This document shows positions 29,152 through 39,700 of a stretch of 64,000 nucleotides of DNA, one piece after another. The notes beneath the pieces were generated by a model, which saw only the letters and a program-made list of their open reading frames with translations, was not told the origin of the DNA and did not search any database. How positions within the stretch are numbered: position 1 is the stretch's first letter; each line of letters starts with the position of its first letter. The stretch covers positions 10,236,086 through 10,300,085 of the forward strand of contig CM022676.1 of assembly GCA_012295275.1 (NCBI GenBank), read 5' to 3'. The DNA is from Chrysomallon squamiferum (taxonomy: Eukaryota; Mollusca; Gastropoda; Neomphalida; Peltospiridae). A program made the position numbers and the translations under genes.

Positions 29152-30612
29152 ATATTTTGTTTGTTCATTTATATGATTGTGTTATTATTATTACTTACTA
29201 ATATCAGTTTAATTTGAACAGTGATTAATTAATTTGAATAGAAATAGAATAACAAAGTAGAAATTAACACATATTTAATCATAACACATCAAATTTTGTG
29301 TGTTAAAAGCTGTGATTATATTTTTCTGCCAAAACTATTATTTTTAATGATACTAAGAATATGAGAATAACTAATCTATTAAGTGAACACAAACTTAAAG
29401 TAATATTCATATTAATAATTGTGAAACAGTAGTAATACTCAGTGTGTGTATATGTTTGTGTGTGTGTGTGTGTGTGTGATGTATGTATGTATATGTATGT
29501 TAATAATAACAATAAATGGTATACATATCAATGTGTATGTGTATGTATGTACATGTGTTTTTATGCATGTATATCTATTTAATTTATATCTCTTTCAATA
29601 CACACAGATGTAAGTGCTGCTGCAGAAAATGTAGTATGGATTATGGCTACATTGCTGGCAGTTTCTTTGGGGGCTGGAATTTATTATGCAGTAAAAGGGT
29701 GTAAGTTTCATTTGTTATAGTCTCCTTTTAACTCTTCATTATACATGCATCATTACCATTATCACATCTGTACAATATACAGATATATTTAGTGTCTTCA
29801 TATCTGCAATGTAAATATGCTGTCATTTCTTTACAATATGAATATATCTTTACCATTTTCATATTGGCAGTATAAATATATCCTTGTCACCTTTGTATCT
29901 CTACAGTATAAACATATCTTTTTTCATCTTCATAATTGTATAGTATAAATAAATCTTTATCATCTTAATATTTGTCATATAAATATATCTTTACCATGAT
30001 AGTAACATAGATTAACAATAAGTAACATAGTACTTCAGTAATAACTTCTTAGATTACAAATAAGAACACAACACTTCAGTAATAACGTGTTAGATTACAA
30101 ATAGGTAACAATACTTCAGTGATAGCTTGTTAGATTACAAATAGGTAAGAGCACTTCAGTAATAAATTCTTAGATTACCAATAATAACATAGTACTTCAG
30201 TGATAGCTTGTTAGATTACAAATAGGTAACAGCACTTCATTGATAGCTTGTTAGATTACAAATAAGTAAAAACACTTGAGTGATAATTTGTTAGATTACA
30301 AATAAGTAACAAATACTTGAGGATAATTTGTTAGATTACATTTTCCATAATAAGTGATAAGAATAGATAGCTAAAAAAAAAAAAAATAATGAATAACAAT
30401 TTAAACCAAAAAAAAAAAATGTTCATGATAGCTAAACATCAGTTTTAATAACTTTGTGCAGTATGTTTCAAAATTATTATTGTTATTATTAATAATTTAA
30501 TTTTTTTTAATACTGTTTTTTTTTGTTTTTTGTTTTTTTTATTTCAGACATAAAACCTGGAACAGGGTTCGGGAACAGGTGGACACCAGTAGTCATAGCA
30601 GGAAATACATGA
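24501..30612 (+). CDS. Gene B: four-Ig-domain type I membrane protein
   Basis: Exons: 24501-24585, 24873-25166, 26037-26333, 26794-27081, 27868-28176, 28726-28761, 29608-29700, 30548-30612. All junctions are phase 1 and GT-AG, and the sum is 1467 bases (488 aa plus stop) with no internal stop. Plan: signal peptide 1-28, Ig domains 29-126, 127-225, 226-321 and 322-424, stem 425-436, membrane exon 437-467, very short tail 468-488. Domain 1 matches domain 2 of gene A, and domain 2 matches the V-R-P-T type of gene A. Domains 3 and 4 are I-set-like with canonical Cys/Trp/Cys. The short tail lacks a visible signalling motif, so signalling, if any, would need a partner. Recognition or adhesion receptor by inference. 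Confidence 0.86.
24873..25166 (+). CDS. Gene B exon 2: Ig-like domain 1 lacking the core Trp
   Basis: The acceptor is TTTCAGCAG and the donor AAAG|GTAAGT, phase 1. It begins V-P-V-I-E-A-P, then EGKTAVLACF, a Trp-less C strand, W-E-S-K-I-T-Y-T-F in strand E and FKCTAKY in strand F. This is the same pattern as exon 3 of gene A, so the two are paralogous domain exons. Confidence 0.85.
26037..26333 (+). CDS. Gene B exon 3: Ig domain 2 (V-R-P-T type)
   Basis: Acceptor TTTTATCAG, donor T|GTAAGT, 297 bp like exons 2 and 4 of gene A. It reads V-R-P-T-L-P-V, LIVCMSNFGDP, LSWRYD, NVTNTLNVS (sequons) and PVFCDMKHGG. The shared FG(D/K/N)P and CDM(K/R/Q)H signatures mark one domain family across A and B. 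Confidence 0.88.
26794..27081 (+). CDS. Gene B exon 4: Ig domain 3, I-set-like
   Basis: It has the canonical I-set plan: F-P-P-V-V start, LTLQCKVDAEP, VRWSKDG, LTIYNTTQADEGKYRCIATN, then GTGSSQVITV. The acceptor TTTTGCAG is good, but the donor after 27081 reads G|GTTTCT, which is weak. It is kept because it gives the required phase 1 and domain end. A 35-bp relic resembling the start of this exon lies downstream at 28196-28230. Confidence 0.82.
27235..27867. repeat. Gene B intron 4: diverged repeats around CCAAAAATTTAGTTAA
   Basis: About six blocks of the form CATCCAAATCTTAAAGTTTA; the last two also share AATTTATTTATTTATT and run into the real acceptor of exon 5. Confidence 0.5.
27868..28176 (+). 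CDS. Gene B exon 5: Ig domain 4
   Basis: Acceptor TTATTTATTAG, donor G|GTTAGT, phase 1. It encodes DDTLPSPTLTYLP, VKLICSF, VLWYRI, and VTKNSSGYYYCEIYNN, then a G-x-G-Q-S-R-R end. Cys, Trp and Cys are all present. The intron before it carries repeated blocks resembling its own last segment. Confidence 0.86.
28196..28230 (+). pseudogene. 35-bp relic of an I-set exon in gene B intron 5
   Basis: GGCTCTCGAGTGTAAAGTTG, then ATGCAGAACCTGGA, matches the LTLQCKVDAEP part of exon 4 (26869-26905). No open continuation follows. Confidence 0.6.
28726..28761 (+). CDS. Gene B exon 6: 36-bp stem exon
   Basis: A long pyrimidine tract ending TCTGCAG precedes a 36-bp phase-1 exon (EKNVLFAMPKGG) with donor G|GTAAAT. 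It matches the position of the short stem exons in A and C and keeps the frame. Confidence 0.65.
28916..29040 (+). pseudogene. Possible truncated Ig-like exon in gene B
   Basis: After an acceptor-like TTTACAG, a phase-1 frame reads VYFEYKLGEIANLTVVFKSC, which recalls the A and B strands of an Ig domain, but it then runs into a TTA/TAG microsatellite with no second Cys and no donor. Confidence 0.35.
29608..29700 (+). CDS. Gene B exon 7: transmembrane helix
   Basis: The acceptor is TACACACAG and the donor T|GTAAGT. It codes DVSAAAENV, then a hydrophobic span WIMATLLAVSLGAGIYYAV followed by K-G. This fits a single membrane-spanning segment with a positive inner flank. Confidence 0.85.
29755..30345. 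repeat. Two minisatellites in gene B intron 7
   Basis: 29755-29998 repeats TATAAATATATCTTTACCAT-type units. 30000-30345 repeats ACTTCAGTAATAACTTCTTA with GATTACAAATAGGTAAC, about 47 bp, roughly seven copies. Confidence 0.75.
30548..30612 (+). CDS. Gene B exon 8: short cytoplasmic tail and stop
   Basis: Acceptor TTTTATTTCAG. Phase-1 entry gives Y-I-K-P-G-T-G-F and a tail ending A-G-N-T with TGA at 30610-30612. The whole inner part is about 20 residues, too short for an independent signalling module. Confidence 0.78.
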
Positions 30613-30790
30613 ATTCAAAAAGTTTACCTGGAGTAGTTGTACATTAAATGATATATGTGTATATATATATATATATATAGTGTTAATTAATTATGTTCTG
30701 ACAGTTGTTGAGAGACTGTAATACAAGCTAACTGTTTAAATACACACAGAGCAGTGATTCATTGATATAATATTATGAAATTAATAATAT

Positions 30791-30796
30791 AATAAA
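30791..30796 (+). terminator. Candidate poly(A) signal of gene B
   Basis: AATAAA lies about 180 bases after the stop of gene B. A second AATAAA is at 30891-30896. Either could be used; AT-rich DNA makes chance matches common. Confidence 0.35.
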
Positions 30797-32262
30797 ATTG
30801 ATGTTAATATATCAGAATACTCTTGTATGGTAGCAAGAAGCATCCTTCCTAAAACCATCACTATACAAGAAAAAATTGTGACCGTCCACAAATAAATATT
30901 AATATTAAAATGTGTTGAGATGTTGTTTTTTGTTGTTGTTATTTTTATTTATTGATGCATTTCAAACCTAATCTAAAGGTTAGTAACTGACTACAAATAT
31001 GAATGGAAACAATAGATATTTGTGAAAGTTAGGCTGGGGCATCGTTTTTAATCAGAGAGGCACAACAATGGTGACTGAATTAGGTTGTTTATTAATAACA
31101 TTTATTATATGACTTATTAATGTATACAGACCAGATTTACTTCGCTTAGAAAATACAGTTCTTATGAAATTACAAAATAAAGGTATTTAATCTGACTCAT
31201 TTCCTACATGAATGTGCCATTAATTGTATCTGAATTTTTGAAACTTCTAATTAAGTATTCCAGATTTCAAAAGAATCTTTTCACTTACAGTGTGTCTCAT
31301 GTTGTTTTTAGGCATTGGATACTTATGTCATATTTTTACAGTCATAGCTCAAACACTGCATAGGCCTCGTGAAACATTGGTGATGTGTGCATGGCCTTGT
31401 AACAAGATTAGTAAGTTATACAGACCTAAAACGTTCAGTAAGCTGTACAGGCCTTATAAACTTGTTTTCAGTATCTAATGCACATAGGCTGTCTCAAAAT
31501 AGTAAATCTTACAAAATTTTAAATTGGTGTAGGTGGAGACATGAATGTTCTCTGGTAGTGTATACATTGTGTGTGTGTATATGTGTAGGTTATTTAACAT
31601 ACACATACATATATATATGTTGATCAATTGTGAAAAAGCAAATTGTATGAAAATAAAACCGTAATTGCAATTCCTTTAATTAACTGAATGTGGAAAAACA
31701 GAAATGCCTGTATAATATATTTACTTTTTTATTTATTTATTTATTTATTTTTTTTTTGTTTGTTAAATAAATGCAAAAATAAAATAAAAAAAAATAAAAA
31801 AAAATAATGAAATGTATATTTCTAACTGCTTTTATTTTATTTATTTTATTCTTTGGATTAAAACAAAGCAGACATACATTGTATTGTTCTATATTTTTAA
31901 AACAAAAGCAGCAGCAACAACAACAATAATAATTAAAAAAATATATGCAGATACACATAGCAACGTACATTGTAAATACCAGTTATAAGTAAAATATTTA
32001 TTAATTACATAATTATTTTGTTAATTTGTTTATTATATTTTAAATAAAGATTAGATGCACTGGTAGACCTACAATTTTGGGTGACAAAAATCGTGAACTG
32101 TCATAGAGAGTTTTAGATTTAATGTAAAAACAAATACAGCTTACGTGATTCTAAAAATTAAATAAAACGCGTGTGTTTCAATTTACTAAAGGGCGTTAAC
32201 TCCTGTCGAAACGAATTCATCTATCGTCAAGAAGACTGGATTAGTGTGTTTCTAGCAATATA

Positions 32263-33004
32263 CATTGGTACCTTGACTTACGAGTTTAATTCGTTCCGTG
32301 ACCGAGCTCGTATCTCAATTTACTCGTATATATCTAATCAATTTTCCCAACTGAAATTAATTGAAATACCATTAATCCATTCCAGCCCCCCACCAAAAAA
32401 ACACCCCATTTTTTTTCTTTTTTGTAACATGTTTTTAAATAAGAAAAATGTATTTACAAATGACAAATATTGTATAAAAACAAAATATAAGAGAATGTAA
32501 AGAAATAAACTGGTTTGTAAGGTGTATTTATCTTGGAAATCAGACATTATTTCAACGTCTTTGGCAGGAGTTACAGCCTTTATCGACTACTTCAGCTTCA
32601 GTATGGACATACTATAGAAGTACTACGCTCGTACTGCTTAGCCATGTCGACTACATGCACACCTCCCTTGTGTTTTTCCATGAATTCAAACTTTAATTCA
32701 GTGGACATCGTCCGCTTCTTCTTCTCCGCACTGTCCTTTGCACTCACTTTCATAGGATCCATGGCCAGAAAAAAGAAATTTGGCAAAATACTGCACAACA
32801 CAACAAAAATGCTTCCGCGGCGAGGTAACCACGTGGGATGCTGGACGGATGTTGTGTTGTTCGTTTCACCAACTAGTGGCTGCGTATCTGAAGCGCGCTC
32901 GTAACTCGGATTTTGGCTCGCAACTCAAAGCAAAACCTCGAAAGGTCGACGGCTCGTAACTCGAAAACAGGTAGGTTGGGCACTCGTAAGTCGAGGTACC
33001 ACTG
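32263..33004 (-). mobile_element. pogo/Tigger-derived MITE, copy 2 (between genes B and C)
   Basis: It is the same family as the copy at 15352 in opposite orientation. TIRs are CATTGGTACCTTGACTTACG and its near complement ending GTCGAGGTACCACTG, with TA on each side. The transposase fragment lies on the minus strand around 32598-32801: MDPMKVSAKDSAEKKKRTM..., then VVDMAKQYERSTS, the CENP-B N-terminal DNA-binding domain. Length 742 bp. Being younger-looking than copy 1, it keeps a longer open frame, but the catalytic DDE domain is absent. Confidence 0.82.
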
Positions 33005-33089
33005 TACTTAGTTTAAACTAAATAAAATGATCAAAATAAAAACAAATAATAATAAATAATATTAATACCAATATATACATGAGTATAAT

Positions 33090-33125
<36 letters not shown>

Positions 33126-33427
33126 CGCACACACACGATAAATAAATAAATTAAAAAGATGCATGATCTCCTCTCACATACAGAAATCCAGTTTTTCATA
33201 TCAAATGAATGGACAACTTTTTAAATTTTTTGGTAAACTAATAAACTAAAATATTTACGTTCCAGACATTTTCTTTTTCAATAAGTCCAAATCGTTTATC
33301 ATTAACCACGATACAGGCCTGTTGTCTCTAAATACGTCACAGAATTGTTGACATCTTTCATTTGTATGAAGAGGAACGAAAATTGATGCTGGCAACATAG
33401 CGTAATTATTACTATAATTCATCTTCA

Positions 33428-33471
<44 letters not shown>

Positions 33472-33696
33472 ACTCAAATTATATTTGGAATGTTAAATTA
33501 GGCATTCTGACCAGAATGTAAGATGTTTTAATATATCATGGCCTTAAAATGGAGATAAATTTTCGATTGTAAGTTCTTAAAACTGTAGATGACGAGTTTT
33601 ACATTCGAATTCTAATGGTAGAATAAAATTATGGATTTGTAACAACAACACAAACAACACCACAAATACTACTAATAATAATATTATTATCAGTGT

Positions 33697-33728
<32 letters not shown>

Positions 33729-33851
33729 TAATAAATAAATAAATAAATAATACCAAAAAACCCCCCCCAAAAACCACAATTGAATTGAAGAACAAGAAGA
33801 AAATCAAAAAGACGAAGACATTAAGAAAGAAACACTATATAGGAAAAATAA

Positions 33852-33931
33852 AGTTTTAGTAGGAGCTAAGCTGGCGCTATATTTAGCGGATATGACCTCA
33901 TAGAAACATGGAGTTAGACCAAAATTGACCT
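33852..33931 (+). promoter_or_regulatory. Probable gene C promoter or 5'UTR exon
   Basis: It has AAGTTTTAGTAGGAGCTAAG, then TGGCGCTATATTTAGCGG and ATATGACCTCATAG, matching the block upstream of gene B. A donor-like GTAAGTATG follows at 33932, and the start exon of gene C has its acceptor at 34539. No comparable block was found before gene A. Confidence 0.45.
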
Positions 33932-34421
33932 TCGTAAGTATGAACGGAGATAAAACAAATAAAAATTAAAAAAAACTCAATGTAGCTTCAGAAAGCATTT
34001 GCTGGCTTCAAATCATGTGGAATTTAAAAGAAGTGTAATATGAAAATAATATAATAATAATGATATTATCATAATTGTGTAAGAGAGAGATGAAACAACA
34101 AAAAAAGAGCAGTCGGAGTTGCAAAACGTTTAGTGGATTAATAAATTAACTGATAGGGATAAAAAAATAATAATAATAATAAAAAATAAATATAAATAAA
34201 ATAAAATTTAATAATTACAAATTATTTTATGTTACTGTAATTCTTTGGTAGTTTTATTCAAATACGGCCTGCACAATATATGATTTATTACTGTACACCT
34301 TTTTGAATGTGCTCATGTTGAAATTTTTGTACGTATTTAAATTTATTTATTTATTTATTTATTTATTTATCTTGCCATATCATACATGAACAGTGTTTCG
34401 TGTGTGCTGTGTGGTTGTTTG

Positions 34422-34496
<75 letters not shown>

Positions 34497-34539
34497 AAAT
34501 CATATACGGCACTGAAATCTATTTTATTTATATTTGTAG

Positions 34540-34616
34540 GATATAATTCGGTGACATGAAATTTTTCAGACTGTTTAGCTGTCTCCATGCTTTTTGTATG
34601 TTGCTATTTGTTGAAG
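34540..34616 (+). CDS. Gene C exon 1: 5'UTR end and signal peptide
   Basis: The acceptor TATTTGTAG ends at 34539. ATG at 34556 opens MKFFRLFSCLHAFCMLLFVEG, a classic basic-then-hydrophobic signal peptide, and donor G|GTAAGA follows 34616 in phase 1. A 5'UTR exon is expected upstream, possibly ending at the GTAAGT near 33932. Confidence 0.82.
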
Positions 34617-34621
34617 GTAAG

Positions 34622-34664
<43 letters not shown>

Positions 34665-36662
34665 TGTAAAGTAAAGAATAATTAAAATTTTAAAATAATG
34701 AGACATTTTCTTCATTTGATTTGATTTGATTTTGTCTGTTTTAGATTGTTTATTACTATTATTATAATTTAGTTTTTAATTAATTATTTTTTGTTTTAGT
34801 ACATACAGACATAAATGGTTCAAGATATTTCTTTTGATTTTTATGTTGCAGTTTATTTACATTTTTCTTTCTTCTTCTTCTTCTTCTAATAATAATAATA
34901 AGCATTAAAGAAACGATAATTTAATATTATTATGTAAGAAATACTTTCATTATCGACAGCAGTGTTTTAAAAAAATGTTATGAGGAACATTTAAGAAAAT
35001 AAGTAACTAATGACAAGTCAGGGTTTAAGTTTCTGACATATATAGTATTTGAATAAACAGATTGCACTATCTGTCTATGAGGCCAAATGTTTTTCTTCCA
35101 CAGGTGCCCTCAAAATTGTTAAACCGACTGACGACGATGTCCTTAAGGATGGTGAAACATTCAACTTTCTGTGCAAGGATGACTTCTCCTACATGAAACT
35201 TGATATATGGTTTGAACTGGCATCGCAAAAAATCGACAGCAAATCAACGAGTGAAAAGATTGGTGGAGTTTTTAGATGCATAGGAACCTTTTCAATGAAG
35301 ATCACCAGACTGAATGATGAACAGATCCTGATGTGTTTAGGCAAAGGAGAGAGGGGTCCAATTATTCGAGATTCAGTTGCGTTAAAAGTAGAATGTAAGT
35401 AATTTGTTATGTTATAGATATGGGTTTTTCATTGTGTGTTATAATTAGTATTGTGCTGGCCCACCAACAGAATGGGAAGTTAGTATTGTGCATGATCAAA
35501 AAGCAATGGTGAAAGGATTAAAAAAAAAAAAAAAAAAAATGGAAACTGAAAAAGAGAAGAAAAAAGTTATATGTTATGTACGATTTAAGATAGCCTTCAG
35601 CTTCAGCTAACCTCAGTAAAACTGTGTACTTTTTAAACAAATATAAATAGAAACAAGAAAAAGAATTTAAAAAAAAAAAGAAAAGAAAAAGAAAAATGAA
35701 AAAGAGAAGAAAAAAATTATATATTTATTCTGTACAATTTAAAATATTCTTCAGCAGTTCCTTCATCATTACAATTGTGATGGCCTATCTGACTGAAAAA
35801 CCAAAAAATAATAAATAAAAATAGAAATTTAAAAATAGAGAAAAGAAAAAATAATTATGTATTTATTGTGCACAATTCAAAGTAATCTTCAGTGTTCCCC
35901 TCCCAGTGAAAATTGTTATAATATTTTGTTTATCTTATGAGTGGGGACTCAACACAAAAGTTTTGACCCACTGTTACAAAATAAATCTGTTTCATCCATG
36001 TTTAAAGTAAACAACTTCTTGAGTGTTCTGAATTTATATTATAAAATGTTTTGCAGTTTCTTGATCTATAACATATTCATTTTGAATTCTAATGTTATAC
36101 ATTTTTTAAAAACTACCAGACAGTGAGCTATCTAAAAAAATTTTTTTTATAAAAATAAGTAAATAAAAAAGCTTTTTCTGTTAACGCATTTTTATCAGAA
36201 TTTCAAAGTTGTTTAATTGTTTTTTAAACTCTACTAAATATTCTTATGTGGACTGTGTTTAGTAAGTAACATTCCTTGTGTGGTAAAAATAAAAAACCTC
36301 AGTAATTTCAAGACGGCGCTAACTTGAAAAACGTCCATAATGTGTTAATCAGAGCATTCCTGGAATGTGAAAAAAACAAGAACTTTGTCAGTTAAATTTT
36401 TCTAGTTGTTTGAAAGGCAGACATCTGCTTCACGTATGGAATTGTCCTGCTCACTTCACATAGTATTAATTCTTGGACAGCATCTCTTTAACACAGGCTG
36501 TCAAATGATTCGTGTTGTCATGGTGATGTTTGGGAGAACTTTCCAACACAAAAATGAGAATTGCAATCATATTAGACTGATTAGAATGATTTTCAGAAGC
36601 ACTGGTTAAAAATTAACTTATTTTACATTTTGAATAAAATACAGGTGTGTCTGTCTGAATAT

Positions 36663-36702
<40 letters not shown>

Positions 36703-39700
36703 AGTTTATATATTTATTTGACAGTCTTTATATATTTTACAGTTTATAACCAAGTTTTACAGTTCTCATACACATTTTACCATTTATATTCATATTTTAC
36801 AGTTTATATGCACATTTTCAGTTTACATACATGTTTTACAGTATACATACATATTTTACAGTTTATATAGACATTTTGCAGTTAATATACTTTTTAAACT
36901 GTTTATATTTATAGTTTATATATGTTTTACGGTTAATATACATATTTTACAGTTTATATATGTTTTATGGTTAATATACATATTTTACAGTTTATATCCA
37001 TGTTTTACAGTTTATATACATTTTACAAGTTAATATAAATGTTTTCATTTGGTACAGCTAATATTATGGAATTTAACAATTTATATACACCTTTTACATT
37101 CACATTTTACAGTTCATATTACATGACAGACAGACAGACAGACAGACAGACAGAAAACAATTTAACAGGTATGCATGCTAATCAGATCAAGCTGTTGTCA
37201 AGCACACTGTCGCAGAACTATGTACACGCTTTTACAGTTAGTTTACGCAAACACTTTTCAGTTGCCCCAGTAGCCACAGTGGAGTCTGCTGTAGTGAAAG
37301 GTTACCTCGGGGAGAACGTTGTCATCCAGTGCAACTACGAATCCCGCCCGAAGACTGGGCACGTGTTTTTCTTCAAGCGCGACGACCCGCCAATGGATGT
37401 TGGATCGGGCCGGTTTCTTCAGGGCTGGATTCACGTGCGGACAGAACACGACAACAGAAACACTCTGACGATATACAGAGTGGAGAGGAGAGATGCAGGC
37501 ACTTACTACTGCGTGGCTGAGAACAAGTTTGCATCGGTGGAGAGTCCTAACATAAGACTTGATGTGGAAAGTGAGTATGTCTGTGTGGCTGTGTGTGTGT
37601 GTGTGTGTGTGTGTGTGTCTCAGAGTTTTTCTTCAGGCTTTTTTTGTTACACCGTTCCGTGATATTTTATAACGATTTCAGTTCATCCAGTAATATATAC
37701 GTTTTATTGTTGTTGTTTTTTTTTTTTTTACAATTTCAGATAATTCAGAGATTTGTTTTAACAATTTTAGTTCATCCCAAGATATTTTTTCACAAATTCA
37801 GTTTGTCCCAAATTTTTTTTAATAATCTTTGTTCATCCAAAAAAAAAAAAAAAATGTTATAATTTCAGCCAATCCCATATTTGACAATTTCAGTTCACCT
37901 GCAAAATACCATTTTTAATTATTTCAGTTTGTCAAACACACTGTTTGATTACTTCAGCTTGCCCTGAAGCGATACCATTTTTAGCTATTTCAGTTCATCC
38001 AGATAAATTACGTTCGATTAGTTTAATTCGATAAACATTTTTCACTACTTCAGTTCGTCCAATTCTGAAGTCAACTCCTGATGTCAAGCTGCTGAAAAGA
38101 AAAGGGAGTATCACCTTTACATGTAGCTTCACTCTCGACCCACCGCCCACTGAAATCAGGTGGGTGAAAATAGCCAAAGACAAACATGAAGTAATCAAAA
38201 TGAATGAGCGCTTCAGTTACGACGGCTCGCTGAAAAGTCCCGTGCAGATGACAGTTCGTAATCTGGACTACAACGACACGGATAACTACACTTGTGAAAT
38301 TGTCAATGACAGAGGAGCCATACAGACTAAGTATTTAAGAGTCTGTATAGGATGTGAGTGCTTTACAATCTCATTTTTATCTTGTGTGCAAATTTTCGGT
38401 GTGTACAAATTATGAACGTGGTCGAGGGGCTATGTCGGTTTCGTGTTTATTTAACAGTTTTTAACGATGTAACCGTATTTATTTAAAAGACTGAATAGGG
38501 TGTAAGTATTTTATAATCTTAATTTTATCTTGTGATCACTTTTGGTGGGTTTCATGTTTATTTAAGAATGTGTATAAGATGTAAGGATATTTATTTAAGT
38601 GTAGGATCTAAGTATTTTGTATTCTTATTTTTATCTTGTCTGTAATTTTGGTGGGTAGAAGGGTCCGTATAGGTACATGGTTGTGGGATAAATGGGTTGC
38701 TTATGTGTGTGGGCTGGTACAGACATTTCAATTTGGTGAAGGAATGGATACATTTGTATATGGGATACATTTGTATATGTGTACTGACCAAGTTGGTGTA
38801 TGTGTATGGGTTAAGTAGGTATATGTGTATGGGTTAAGTAGGTATATATGTATGGGCTAAATAGGTACGTGTTTGGGCTAGGTTGGTGTATATGTTTGGG
38901 TTATGTAGGTATATATTATGTATATAGGCTAAATAGGTATGTATGTATGAGCTAAATAGATATGTATGTATGGCCTAATAGATATGTATGTATGGGCTAA
39001 ACAGATATGTATTTATTGGCTAAATAGATATGTATGTATTGGCTGAACAGATATGTATTTATGGGCTAAATAGGTATATATGTATGGGCTAAATAGGTAT
39101 ATATGTATGGGCTAAATAGATTATGTATGTATGGCTAAATAGATATGTATTCATGCGCTAAATAGATACGTATTCATGGGCTAAATAGGTATGTATGTAT
39201 AGGCTAAATAGGTATATATGTATGGGCTAAATAGGTATATATGTATGGGCTAAATAGATTATGTATGTATGGCTAAATAGATATGTATTCATGGGCTAAA
39301 TAGATATGTATGTTATATGAGTGGATCTGAGAATGTACATTATACTCACAGGGGTATATGGAGGTACATGTGTAAATCTGGCGTGAATGAGTGCGCTTGC
39401 ATCTGTAAGGTAAGAAGTAAGTGTATATAATGGCCAAATACTGTGCATGTTTATTAATTAAATTTATTGAGTTGTGTGTGTTTTGTGCATTGTGTGTGTT
39501 GCTGAGGATATGGGCATTTATGTGTTTGTCTGTGTGTGTGTTCCAAAGTTTCAGTAAGGATAATTAATTTATCAGATAGGGAATTAAGGGTGCCAGTTAC
39601 CCTAACTTAATGTTTAAAGCATTTAAGGTTTTGAAAAAAAAAAAGGGACATTTCTTTTTAGATTACCCAGTGAATTTAACCTCATCATCTTCACACATAA

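Noticed and set aside
31290-31478. 62-codon frame downstream of gene B
   Set aside because: Short, includes internal near-repeats (AGTAAG(T/C)T(A/G)TACAG), and has no signal or domain.
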